The notes beneath the pieces were generated by a model, which worked only from the letters and a program-made list of their open reading frames with translations, searched no databases and was not told the DNA's origin. Positions 6,959-13,425 of a DNA stretch of 13,425 nt are shown piece by piece. The position numbers were made by a program, and so were the translations under genes. The stretch is taken from assembly GCA_029010655.1 (NCBI GenBank), contig JAQXKW010000183.1:1-13425 (forward strand), read 5' to 3'. Positions within the stretch are counted from its first letter, which is position 1. Each line of letters begins with the position of its first letter. The stretch is from Clostridia bacterium. Its GTDB lineage: Bacteria; Bacillota; Clostridia; Oscillospirales; CAG-272.

Positions 6959-7009
6959 CGTGATTATTTGAAGTATTTGTGAATTTTCTATATATACATA
7001 CATTATACG

Positions 7010-7037
7010 GAAAAAGGCGGGGGATTTTGCCCCGCCT
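7010..7037 (-). terminator. Intrinsic terminator of the oxidoreductase gene
   Basis: On the minus strand, AGGCGGGG (7030-7037) pairs with CCCCGCCT (7015-7022) around a 7-base loop, followed by a T run (7011-7014). It starts 12 bases after the stop codon and separates this gene from the ABC operon. Confidence 0.85.
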
Positions 7038-7048
7038 CGTTATGCCTT

Positions 7049-8113
7049 TCAGAATACTATTTCCTTTTTCTGTTCGGAAGAATCGTATGCGCCCTGAAGA
7101 ATCATGGACGTTCTCACCGCATTGTCAATGTGAGCACGTGAGGTCTTGCCCGTTTCAATGCAGTCCAGAAAATCGGAGATTTCGTTTTTGAACATATCGT
7201 CTCCCGTTATTTCGTGGGGTTCTTTTATAAATTCTCCGTTCTTTGAGTAATACATGGTATAGCCGCCGCAGTAGTTAAGCCTGATTCCCGCTTTGGTACC
7301 CATGAAATCAACATGCTGTTCTATTTCGTCTATGTTCTGCGCCCATGCTCCCATGAGAGTAATGACGGGACCCGTGGTGCGCACAATAGCCGTGCAGGAG
7401 TCGTCCACATCGTATGTTCCGTTCATGTCCGCCGTTTCACGGCTCCACATGGAGCGGTATTCGTAGGCGGGAATATCCCGACCCAGCTTGCAGAAGGTTG
7501 CCGCCGAAACGGAGGTGGGATCGGGGTCGCCCGTCATGTAAAGTATCTGGTCTATGCGGTGAACTCCCCAGTCAATGAGCGTGCCGCCGCCTGAGAGAGC
7601 CTTTGTGGTGAAGGGGCCGCCGATTCCGGGAATAGAACGGTATTCACGGAAGGCAGCATACACGTGGTAAACCTCGCCCAGCTCTCCTGCCTGGATTTTT
7701 TCACGCACCGATTCCACTCCCTTGTGGAAACGGGTAACAACGCCGATATTCAGCGTTTTCCCCGTGCGGTGCTGAACCTGCTGCATTTCCAAGGCTTCCT
7801 CATATGTGCGGGCGGCGGGCTTTTCGCAGAGAACATGCTTGCCCGCATTAAGCGCGTCAATGGAAATCATTTTATGAGAAATGTTGGGAACGCAGACGGA
7901 AACGCCGTCAATCTCCGGGTCGTTAAGTGCTGTGCGGTAGTCCGTTATGGCGGTGCCGCAGCCGTTGTTTGCTACGCATCTTTCCGCTTTTTCCGGAACA
8001 AGGTCGCAGAAATATTTGATTTCGGCACGGTCGCGCAGCTTCATGTAGGCGGGAATATGAGCGGCGGTTGCAATGTTTCCGCAGCCTATAACCGCAATTT
8101 TCAGCTTTGACAT
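7049..8113 (-). CDS. Gfo/Idh/MocA-family NAD(P)-dependent oxidoreductase
   Basis: A 354-residue cytoplasmic enzyme. The N-terminal Rossmann fold has the dinucleotide motif GCGNIA (10-15), followed by the sugar-family pattern DPEIDGVSVCVPN and the GKHVLCEKP segment with catalytic lysine K98. The C-terminal alpha/beta domain includes GGGTLIDWGVHRID, with the D181 and H185 pair that serves substrate binding and proton transfer in the family. Members oxidise or reduce a hydroxyl or keto group on sugars, inositols or related polyols using NAD(H) or NADP(H). The exact substrate cannot be inferred. It is a single-gene unit with a perfect-consensus promoter and its own terminator; AGAGG lies 8 bases before the ATG. 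It is divergent from the LRR-dockerin gene. Confidence 0.95.
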   Translation of the reverse strand: MSKLKIAVIGCGNIATAAHIPAYMKLRDRAEIKYFCDLVPEKAERCVANNGCGTAITDYRTALNDPEIDGVSVCVPNISHKMISIDALNAGKHVLCEKPAARTYEEALEMQQVQHRTGKTLNIGVVTRFHKGVESVREKIQAGELGEVYHVYAAFREYRSIPGIGGPFTTKALSGGGTLIDWGVHRIDQILYMTGDPDPTSVSAATFCKLGRDIPAYEYRSMWSRETADMNGTYDVDDSCTAIVRTTGPVITLMGAWAQNIDEIEQHVDFMGTKAGIRLNYCGGYTMYYSKNGEFIKEPHEITGDDMFKNEISDFLDCIETGKTSRAHIDNAVRTSMILQGAYDSSEQKKEIVF

Positions 8114-8149
8114 AATCTTTACCTCTTTTCGGGCAGTTTATCTGTCCCC

Positions 8150-8178
8150 ATTATAAATTTGCACATTGACCGTGTCAA
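8150..8178 (-). promoter_or_regulatory. Consensus promoter of the oxidoreductase gene
   Basis: A perfect TTGACA (8173-8178) and a perfect TATAAT (8150-8155) are separated by 17 bases on the minus strand. The -35 is covered by the inverted repeat TTGAC-CGT-GTCAA (8166-8178), a possible repressor site. Confidence 0.85.
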
Positions 8179-8212
8179 GGCTTTTCCATGTATTTGTATT
8201 TTTATTTTTCGG

Positions 8213-8241
8213 TTGCAAAAAGAATAATGATATGATATAAT
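8213..8241 (+). promoter_or_regulatory. Promoter of the LRR-dockerin gene
   Basis: TTGCAA (8213-8218), a 17-base spacer, then TATAAT (8236-8241) preceded by TGA, an extended -10. Transcription should start near 8248. That places the in-frame ATG at 8243 upstream of the transcript and supports translation from 8273. Confidence 0.8.
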
Positions 8242-8272
8242 AATGAAAAACACTGACGGAAGGGTTGTCGTG

Positions 8273-10291
8273 ATGAACAAAAAAGTTAGATTACTGTCTT
8301 TTCTTATATGCGTGTGCATTGTTCTGTCATCTTTTGCGGTTCCCTCCTTTGCAGCAAGTGCGCTTCCGGAATCCGCGCATCCGTATAAGAACAATATGGA
8401 GGGCGTTGTAACTTCCTATATTTACGACGGTGAAAACGCAGATCAGGTTGAAGCGCTCAAAATATATTTTTCAAGCAATACTGCAACGGCAGGCGGCTTT
8501 GATATTATAAGCATTTTCGGCTCAAACCATCTGCTCATAGGCGATTACAGCGGAAGAAGCCTTGCGGGAAAGTCGGTAATCGTTCCCGGCAAAGCAGTTT
8601 ATATTTCCCTGACCACGGATGCGTCGGGGACCGCTTACGGCTATAAGGTCGTTAAGGTGGATCACCTGTTCCCCGTTACATATTCGTTTGATACGTGCGG
8701 CGGAACTGCCGTAGACGATATATATACGTCATACCTTAAAGCGTTCCCCCATACTTATAAGGAGGGCATGTTTTTTGCCGGCTGGTACGATAATCCCGAG
8801 TATTCAGGCAAGCCTTTGACCCTTCCCTACGGCAGCGACTCGGATATAACGCTGTATGCGGCATGGTCCGACGAGCCCTATGTTAATATTGACGATTATG
8901 AATACGAAATCAAAAGCGATAATACGGTTACCCTGATGAAATATCTGGGAAGCGACGAGACCGTTTATCTTCCCGAGGAGATTGGCGGGCTTCCCGTTAC
9001 CACTGTATTTTCCTCTGCCTTTAAGGATGCTCCCGTTGCTACGGTGAAAATAGGCGCAGGCATAACAAATATTGACAACTATGCCTTCAACGAGTGCTAT
9101 ACCCTGAGAAACATTGACGTTGACGAAAACAATTCCGTGTATTCGTCAAAGGACGGAGTGCTTTTCGATAAATCCGGGAAAAAGCTCGTAAAATGCCCGC
9201 CTGCATATGAGGGTGAGTTTATTATATCCGACGGCGTAACCTCCCTTAACGCCGGCGTGTTTGACGGATGTATAAAGCTATCCGGTGTTAAATTCAACTC
9301 GGCTGTTTCGACAATCCCCGCCTACGCGTTCAGAAACTGTCAGTCCCTGACGGCATTTGAAATTCCCGAAAAGGTAACAACCGTCGGCGAGCGAGCCTTT
9401 GACGGGTGTACCGCCCTTTCCGATATTAGCCTTCACAATAACGTACAGAGTATCGGCAAGGACGCCTTTGTAAACACAGCGCTTTATAACGATATTTCCA
9501 ACTGGAAGGACGGTATTCTTCTTTATGAGGACGGGTATCTGCTCGCGTGCAAAAAGGATGTTTCCGCGAACAATATCCGAATTGATGAAGGAACCGTAAG
9601 TATAGCAAGCTATGTGTTTTATAAAAATGAGTTTGTGCAAACAGTCACTTTTCCCGAAAGCCTTGACCGTGTAGGCGATTACGCATTTTTCGGGTGTCTC
9701 GGACTCGAGGAAGCAGCACTGCCCGATGGGCTTACAACCTTGGGAAATCACGCCTTCGCAAAGTGTACCGCGCTGAAGTCGGTAGTTGTTCCCGACAGCG
9801 TTACAAGCCTGGGAAAGATCGGACTTTTTGACGGTAACACTGCTCTTGAAACCGCTGAAATCGGCTTCGGTGTCACCGAATTGCCCGCAAATATTTTCAG
9901 AAACTGTACCGCGCTGAAAACCGTTACTATAACCGGAAGTCTGAAGAAAATCGGGAAAACTGCGTTTTCCGGTTGCTCTTCCCTTGCTGACGTATACTTC
10001 AAGGGCAAGGCGGAGCAATGGAGCTCTCTTAACATCGACGTCGGTAACGAAGCTTTTACGGCACTGACCCCCCATTTTATAAGAGTGGAAACCTGGAAAA
10101 AAGGGGATGTGAACAATGACGGAAAGATCAACGTGGCTGACATGTTCATTCTCAAATCGTTTATTCTGGGCTCAAGAATGCCGGATGAAGACGAAACGTA
10201 CGCGGCTGACATTAACGGCGACGGAAAAATCAATCCTGTGGACGGACACCTTACGATTCAGTTAATCCTCGGAATTATATCCGTTGGCTGA
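8273..10291 (+). CDS. Secreted BspA-like leucine-rich-repeat protein with C-terminal dockerin
   Basis: A 672-residue multidomain protein. Residues 1-27 are a signal peptide (MNKKVRLLSF, hydrophobic core, cleavage after SFA). Residues about 36-130 resemble a CUB-like beta-sandwich with SLAGKSVIVPGKAVYISLTT. Residues about 135-199 match a Listeria-Bacteroides repeat (YSFDTCGGT, FFAGWYDNPEYSGK, ITLYAAW). Residues about 240-600 are BspA/TpLRR-type (LRR_5) repeats with recurring AF..C..L and I..YAF patterns, interrupted near 404-435 by the NDISNWKDGILLY linker. Residues 611-672 are a type I dockerin with calcium loops at D612-D623 and D646-D657. The start at 8273 is set by GGAAGGG 8 bases upstream and by the promoter; GTG at 8270 is possible. 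Inferred role: surface or cohesin-bound adhesion. Ligand unknown. Its end overlaps noc by 17 bases. Confidence 0.93.
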   Translation: MNKKVRLLSFLICVCIVLSSFAVPSFAASALPESAHPYKNNMEGVVTSYIYDGENADQVEALKIYFSSNTATAGGFDIISIFGSNHLLIGDYSGRSLAGKSVIVPGKAVYISLTTDASGTAYGYKVVKVDHLFPVTYSFDTCGGTAVDDIYTSYLKAFPHTYKEGMFFAGWYDNPEYSGKPLTLPYGSDSDITLYAAWSDEPYVNIDDYEYEIKSDNTVTLMKYLGSDETVYLPEEIGGLPVTTVFSSAFKDAPVATVKIGAGITNIDNYAFNECYTLRNIDVDENNSVYSSKDGVLFDKSGKKLVKCPPAYEGEFIISDGVTSLNAGVFDGCIKLSGVKFNSAVSTIPAYAFRNCQSLTAFEIPEKVTTVGERAFDGCTALSDISLHNNVQSIGKDAFVNTALYNDISNWKDGILLYEDGYLLACKKDVSANNIRIDEGTVSIASYVFYKNEFVQTVTFPESLDRVGDYAFFGCLGLEEAALPDGLTTLGNHAFAKCTALKSVVVPDSVTSLGKIGLFDGNTALETAEIGFGVTELPANIFRNCTALKTVTITGSLKKIGKTAFSGCSSLADVYFKGKAEQWSSLNIDVGNEAFTALTPHFIRVETWKKGDVNNDGKINVADMFILKSFILGSRMPDEDETYAADINGDGKINPVDGHLTIQLILGIISVG

Positions 10292-11177
10292 CTTTCGGAA
10301 TAGTGATAACTATTCTTGTGTCGTCCGCTCTTTCAAGACGCTCCGTTTCAATATCAATTCCGGAGAGACGGACGGTCTCTACGGCCCGGTCGATAGTATT
10401 GTAAAGTATTCTGACATCCCGCACGAAAATGCGGGATGTTCTTTCTTTTTCCGGCTGGGCGCTTTTTTTATCCGCCTCCATAAGGCTGTCTATGTATTCC
10501 TCGGCGGCGGCAACATTCATGGAACGGCGGATAATGGTGTGCATAGCGAGGCGGCGGCGGTCGGGGTCCTTTATCCTAAGTAGTGCACGTACATGCCGCT
10601 CCGTAAGGGAAGCGGAAAGGATTTCCGATTTGTCCTCATCGGGTATTCGCAGAAGCCTCAGCTTGTTGGCAACGTAGGACTGAGAGCAGGATAGCTGTTC
10701 CGCTATTTTCTCCTGTGTGAGACAGTGCACCTGCATAAGGGTGTAAATGGCTTCCGCCTGCTCAAACATGTTGAGATTTTCCCTCTGTATGTTTTCAACT
10801 ATCGCCATGTGGGCGGACTCCTCGCTGTCGGCGTTTACAAGCACGCAGGGCACCTCGGAAAGACCCAGTCTTTTTGCCGCCCGCAGCCGCCGCTCCCCTG
10901 CCACCAGCTCATAGCCCTCGCCTCTTTCGGGGCGGCGCACCGCTAAAGGCTGAATTATGCCGTGGAGCCGAATGCTGTCCGCAAGGCGGAGAATGGCGTC
11001 GTCCGTAAAAAATCGGCGGGGCTGGGACGGGTTTGGCGTAATCTCGTCGGGGGAAAGCATGAATATCATCTTTACCCGGCTTCTGTCCGATAGGGTAGGG
11101 GACGGCGCCCTTTCAAAAACCTGAGTGTCCGCATCAATGGTTTTTTCTCTTTGCTTAAAAAACAGTGTTCCTGTCAT
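10275..11177 (-). CDS. noc: ParB-family nucleoid occlusion protein Noc (or ParB paralogue)
   Basis: A 300-residue ParB-family protein. The N-terminal nucleotide-binding domain has NPSQPRRFF (49-57), the GERRLRAA motif (94-101) and ENIQREN (128-134), known in this family for CTP binding and sliding-clamp formation. A helix-turn-helix occupies about 153-175 (LTQEKIAEQLSCSQSYVANK) for sequence-specific DNA contact, followed by a dimerisation C-terminus. The position directly after rsmG is typical for noc in Firmicutes, where the protein coats DNA and blocks septum formation over the nucleoid. No parA/soj is visible, so a Spo0J/ParB identity is less likely but cannot be excluded. The N-terminal 35 residues lack an obvious amphipathic membrane helix. 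GAAAGGAAG precedes the ATG. A TGG-TAACAT sequence at 11208-11216 could be an extended -10, but I see no good -35. Confidence 0.88.
   Translation of the reverse strand: MTGTLFFKQREKTIDADTQVFERAPSPTLSDRSRVKMIFMLSPDEITPNPSQPRRFFTDDAILRLADSIRLHGIIQPLAVRRPERGEGYELVAGERRLRAAKRLGLSEVPCVLVNADSEESAHMAIVENIQRENLNMFEQAEAIYTLMQVHCLTQEKIAEQLSCSQSYVANKLRLLRIPDEDKSEILSASLTERHVRALLRIKDPDRRRLAMHTIIRRSMNVAAAEEYIDSLMEADKKSAQPEKERTSRIFVRDVRILYNTIDRAVETVRLSGIDIETERLERADDTRIVITIPKVSQRI
10414..10450 (+). terminator. Terminator-like hairpin for the LRR gene, inside antisense noc
   Basis: ACATCCCGCA (10414-10423) pairs perfectly with TGCGGGATGT (10430-10439) around loop CGAAAA, followed by a T-rich tract with two C interruptions (10440-10450). 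It lies about 120 bases after the LRR stop and within the C-terminal third of the noc coding sequence on the opposite strand. No other terminator was seen for the LRR transcript. Confidence 0.6.
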
Positions 11178-11238
11178 TTTTTCATCTTCCTTTCTTTTGG
11201 TGACACTATGTTACCACGCCCCGGACGGGAGAAATAAG

Positions 11239-11269
11239 AAAAAACGCACAGACTTTTATCTGTGTTTTT
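11239..11269 (-). terminator. Second terminator-like hairpin between rsmG and noc
   Basis: On the minus strand CACAGA (11259-11264) pairs with TCTGTG (11247-11252) around a 6-base loop. An A run before the stem faces a six-T run (11239-11244) starting two bases after it. It lies 3' of the stronger rsmG terminator and could be a backup terminator or a leader hairpin of noc. Confidence 0.45.
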
Positions 11270-11272
11270 AGC

Positions 11273-11307
11273 AAAAAAATAAAACCGCCCTGTTTCAGAG
11301 CGGTTTT
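11273..11307 (-). terminator. Intrinsic terminator overlapping the end of rsmG
   Basis: On the minus strand AAAACCGCTCTG (11296-11307) pairs with CAGGGCGGTTTT (11281-11292), with one T-G wobble and loop AAA. It is followed by one A and seven T residues (11273-11279). The first arm carries the last codons and most of the stop codon of rsmG. Confidence 0.85.
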
Positions 11308-12020
11308 TTAGAAATCTGTGAGAAATTACGGGGGAACGCTTCGGGTGTTGGAGAAATTTTTGTGTAAATGATGAGAAATCTTTTATCCTCCATACCGGGC
11401 AGAGAATAGGGCAGAATTTCTGCGGGGGCACAGCCCAGCTTTTTCGCCGCATTTTTCGCTTCTTCTGTTTCTTCCTCTGCGGCGGCTCCCTTCATGGCGA
11501 TAAATTTGCCGCCGATTTTCACGTAGGGAATACAAAGCTCGCACAGCACGGGAAGGGACGCAACCGCCCGAGCGGTTGCAAAATCAAAGGTCTCGCGATA
11601 AGGTAAAGCATATTCTTCCGCACGGGCGCAAACGGCTGTGAAATTAGTTATTCCCGCCGCCTTTGCCGTGTCGTTCATATAATTTACCTTCTTTGCGGTG
11701 CTGTCAAGAGCGGTGACATGCAGGGAGGGAAGCGCCGCAGAAACGGGCAGAGAGGGAAAGCCTGCGCCGGCTCCTATGTCAATAAGCGTTTTTCCTTCGG
11801 GCAAAGGAATTTGCTTTGCCGCAAAAAGGCAGTCGATAAGGTGCTTTTTTATAACCTGGTCAGGGTCTGTAATGGCGGTCAGATTGAATTTTTTGCCGAA
11901 TTCGTCAAGACGGGAAACTACGGTGTATAGCTTTTCAGCACTGTGGGAAAAAGCTTCAAGCCCTGCCGAGGACAGCTCCCGCAGGAGTTTTTCCGTAAAC
12001 TGTTCTTTTGAATACATCAT
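11295..12020 (-). CDS. rsmG: 16S rRNA (guanine-527-N7)-methyltransferase
   Basis: A 241-residue SAM-dependent methyltransferase (also called GidB) that adds a methyl group to N7 of G527 in 16S rRNA; loss gives low-level streptomycin resistance in several bacteria. The family signatures are KKFNLTAI (43-50), the SAM-binding loop DIGAGAGFPSLP (81-92), LDSTAKKVNYM and TARAVASLPVLCELCIPYVK with GGKFIAMKG. The start ATG overlaps the TGA of the upstream nitroreductase by four bases (ATGA) and there is no strong ribosome site, so translation is probably coupled. Downstream is noc, a common neighbour in Firmicutes. The stop codon lies inside the terminator. Confidence 0.97.
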   Translation of the reverse strand: MMYSKEQFTEKLLRELSSAGLEAFSHSAEKLYTVVSRLDEFGKKFNLTAITDPDQVIKKHLIDCLFAAKQIPLPEGKTLIDIGAGAGFPSLPVSAALPSLHVTALDSTAKKVNYMNDTAKAAGITNFTAVCARAEEYALPYRETFDFATARAVASLPVLCELCIPYVKIGGKFIAMKGAAAEEETEEAKNAAKKLGCAPAEILPYSLPGMEDKRFLIIYTKISPTPEAFPRNFSQISKKPL

Positions 12021-12586
12021 TTTATTATAATCTCATCAAGCGTTCTTTTGGGAACAAACTGAACGCCGTCCCGACGGTAGTATTTTATGTCTCCCGTGCT
12101 GTCAACGATAACAGGCTTTTCGTCGGGCACGCCCAACGCCAGAATAAGGGTTATTTCAAGATTGTCCGTAAAAGACAGGGCGGACGAAACGGCTTCTTTG
12201 TCAAAGGAGCCTATCATACAGCCGCCGAACCCCAGCTCTGCGGCGCAAAGCATCATGGTCTGAGCGCATATTCCCGTGTCCTTATTAAAGGAGGATACGT
12301 TTGATGCTATATTTTTATCAAGGCAGATAACAATATATGCGGTGCTTTCGTGACCCTTGGGAGGTACGGTGCCCTCGGGCAGATACCCCGCCCATTTTAT
12401 TGCGCCAAAGATTTTTTCGCACTCCGAGCTGTCCGTAACGGGGCGGAATTTCAGCGCCTGAAGATTTGCCGACGACGGGCAAAGCCTCGCTAAGTCTATC
12501 ATTTTAAGAAGTACCTCTTCGGGAACCTTTTTCCCCGGCTCAAAGGAGCGGATACTGCGGCTTTTTTTAAGCAGATTTTCAAGCAT
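12017..12586 (-). CDS. Nitroreductase-family flavoprotein
   Basis: A 189-residue protein of the FMN-dependent nitroreductase family, expected to work as a cytoplasmic homodimer that uses NAD(P)H. Visible features are the FMN phosphate-binding start SRSIRSF (9-15), ARLCPSSANLQALKFRPV (33-50) and the later AAELGFGGCMIGSF (115-128) that forms the other side of the flavin site, then LALGVPDEKP. The natural substrate is unknown; quinones or nitro compounds are family possibilities. I chose the ATG at 12586, which has GAAAGG about 10 bases upstream; a longer frame to 12691 would add a non-conserved 35-residue extension overlapping the upstream gene. It overlaps the upstream gene end by 8 bases and rsmG by 4, so the three are probably one operon. 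Confidence 0.92.
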   Translation of the reverse strand: MLENLLKKSRSIRSFEPGKKVPEEVLLKMIDLARLCPSSANLQALKFRPVTDSSECEKIFGAIKWAGYLPEGTVPPKGHESTAYIVICLDKNIASNVSSFNKDTGICAQTMMLCAAELGFGGCMIGSFDKEAVSSALSFTDNLEITLILALGVPDEKPVIVDSTGDIKYYRRDGVQFVPKRTLDEIIIK

Positions 12587-13425
12587 TGGCACATAACCTT
12601 TCTTTTGCGATTTTATATAATTCCTCAGCGGCAAGTCTCGCCTTTGCCACGGGGGAGCCGTCCTTGGGAAAGCAGTAGTAAAGGGTCTCACGGTCGCCGA
12701 TACAGATAACGTCCCCCAGCTCGTACCAGAAATAGTCTGCGTACAGGCTGTATGACGCCTGCGGCTTTTGACGGTACAGGACTTTTCCCTCGCCGTCTGT
12801 CAGGGTAAAGCCGCCGCAGTCGTGGCGGAGCCTGCCGCTTCCCGTCATGTATATTGCCTTGTAATCCCGCATAACGCCGATTTCGACCTCGGTGTCAAGG
12901 AGATATGAGCCGTTTTCTATCTCACGGCGCACTTCGCGGCGTTCCGCTTCGTACCAGTCGGGAATGTGAGAAAATTCCGTTTTCCCGTCCTGCGCCGAAA
13001 GCTCCCCGTATTCCGTAAGCGTATACTTTTTTCCGCAGGAGCGGCAGAAAAGCTCGGTTCCTCTGCCCTCGGTGGCACCCTCTGCGCCGCAGGCGGCGCA
13101 TCTGTATAAAATGCGGTGAAGTCCGTCCGCACGGAAAGGCTCCGTTACCGCAGTCCGGCTTTTCTTCTGGTCTGCGAAATTGTCAAAGGTAAATGCGTCC
13201 CGGAGAATTTTGTCCATTTCTGCCGCATCAAGCGTCTCCGTTTCCCTGCGGCTGAAAAGACAGGTAACGTCTGCGTGAACGGGAACCTTTCTTTTTTGCA
13301 GACAGTTGTATAAGGGGTCCCGCAGGAAAGCCCCGGAGGTTTTTATCATAATAACAGGCACCCGAAGCCGCTTTAACAGCCTGCTGAGTCCCTTGGGCAA
13401 AGGGGTCGCACAGCCGTCAAAGGAG
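12579..13425 (-). CDS. Acyltransferase (PlsC)-like protein with zinc ribbon, 5' end off the window
   Basis: The frame is open to the right edge: 281 residues are visible and the N-terminus is missing. The first visible residues, SFDGCATPLPKGLSRLLKRL, followed by VPVIMIKTSGAF and RDPLYN, resemble the part of 1-acyl-glycerol-3-phosphate acyltransferase-like proteins after the PEG motif; the catalytic HX4D motif would lie outside the window. Residues 109-130 of the visible part form a zinc ribbon (C109, C112, C127, C130; CAAC and CRSC), followed by a beta-rich C-terminal domain that ends with AKERLCANA. The leucine codon TTG at 13398-13400 is not the true start. This architecture recurs in clostridial proteins as I recall, but substrate and exact activity are uncertain. 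Its end overlaps the nitroreductase start by 8 bases. Confidence 0.7.
   Translation of the reverse strand, partial: SFDGCATPLPKGLSRLLKRLRVPVIMIKTSGAFLRDPLYNCLQKRKVPVHADVTCLFSRRETETLDAAEMDKILRDAFTFDNFADQKKSRTAVTEPFRADGLHRILYRCAACGAEGATEGRGTELFCRSCGKKYTLTEYGELSAQDGKTEFSHIPDWYEAERREVRREIENGSYLLDTEVEIGVMRDYKAIYMTGSGRLRHDCGGFTLTDGEGKVLYRQKPQASYSLYADYFWYELGDVICIGDRETLYYCFPKDGSPVAKARLAAEELYKIAKERLCANA

Noticed and set aside
9278..10075. 265-codon frame antisense to the LRR repeats
   Set aside because: It comes from the repetitive composition of the LRR region; no start signals or protein-like pattern.

Overview
The window looks like a chromosomal segment of a Gram-positive, anaerobic Clostridia bacterium, most likely from the Ruminococcaceae/Oscillospiraceae of the gut. 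Grounds: near-consensus sigma-A promoters, strong Shine-Dalgarno sites, two secreted proteins with type I dockerin modules, a BspA-like leucine-rich-repeat protein, a noc/parB gene beside rsmG, and ABC exporter and acyltransferase sequences of clostridial type. Base composition looks even, and I see no phage, integrase, transposase, CRISPR array, tRNA or rRNA.

Layout, left to right. (1) 1-785, minus strand: 5' part of a secreted protein with a dockerin right after the signal peptide, running off the left edge. (2) 786-1126: a divergent promoter region and a 53-residue orphan ribbon-helix-helix protein with its own consensus promoter and terminator. (3) 1144-3060: the translation operon rpsB-tsf, with a promoter, a strongly folded 5' leader that could be an S2-responsive element, and a terminator. 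(4) 3066-3219: a compact array of palindromes, probably a dispersed intergenic repeat. (5) 3228-6958, minus strand: two adjacent ABC exporter half-transporters, predicted to form a heterodimer with one degenerate ATP site. (6) 7010-8178, minus strand: a single-gene unit for a Gfo/Idh/MocA-family NAD(P)-dependent oxidoreductase. (7) 8213-10291, plus strand: a large secreted protein with CUB-like, Listeria-Bacteroides repeat, BspA-type LRR and C-terminal dockerin parts. (8) 10275-13425, minus strand: a housekeeping cluster read as acyltransferase-like protein (5' end off the right edge), nitroreductase, rsmG, then noc after a pair of terminator-like hairpins.

How the genes relate. The two dockerin proteins would be secreted and could dock on cohesins encoded elsewhere, which suggests a cellulosome-like or surface-assembly system. 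rpsB-tsf and rsmG serve the ribosome and translation; noc probably couples nucleoid position to division. The acyltransferase-like gene, nitroreductase and rsmG have overlapping ends and are probably translationally coupled.

I did not find an obvious new multi-gene system. The best leads are at RNA and gene-boundary level: the folded rpsB leader, the palindrome array after tsf, a terminator-like hairpin for the LRR gene lying inside the convergent noc gene, and the rsmG stop codon inside its own terminator stem.
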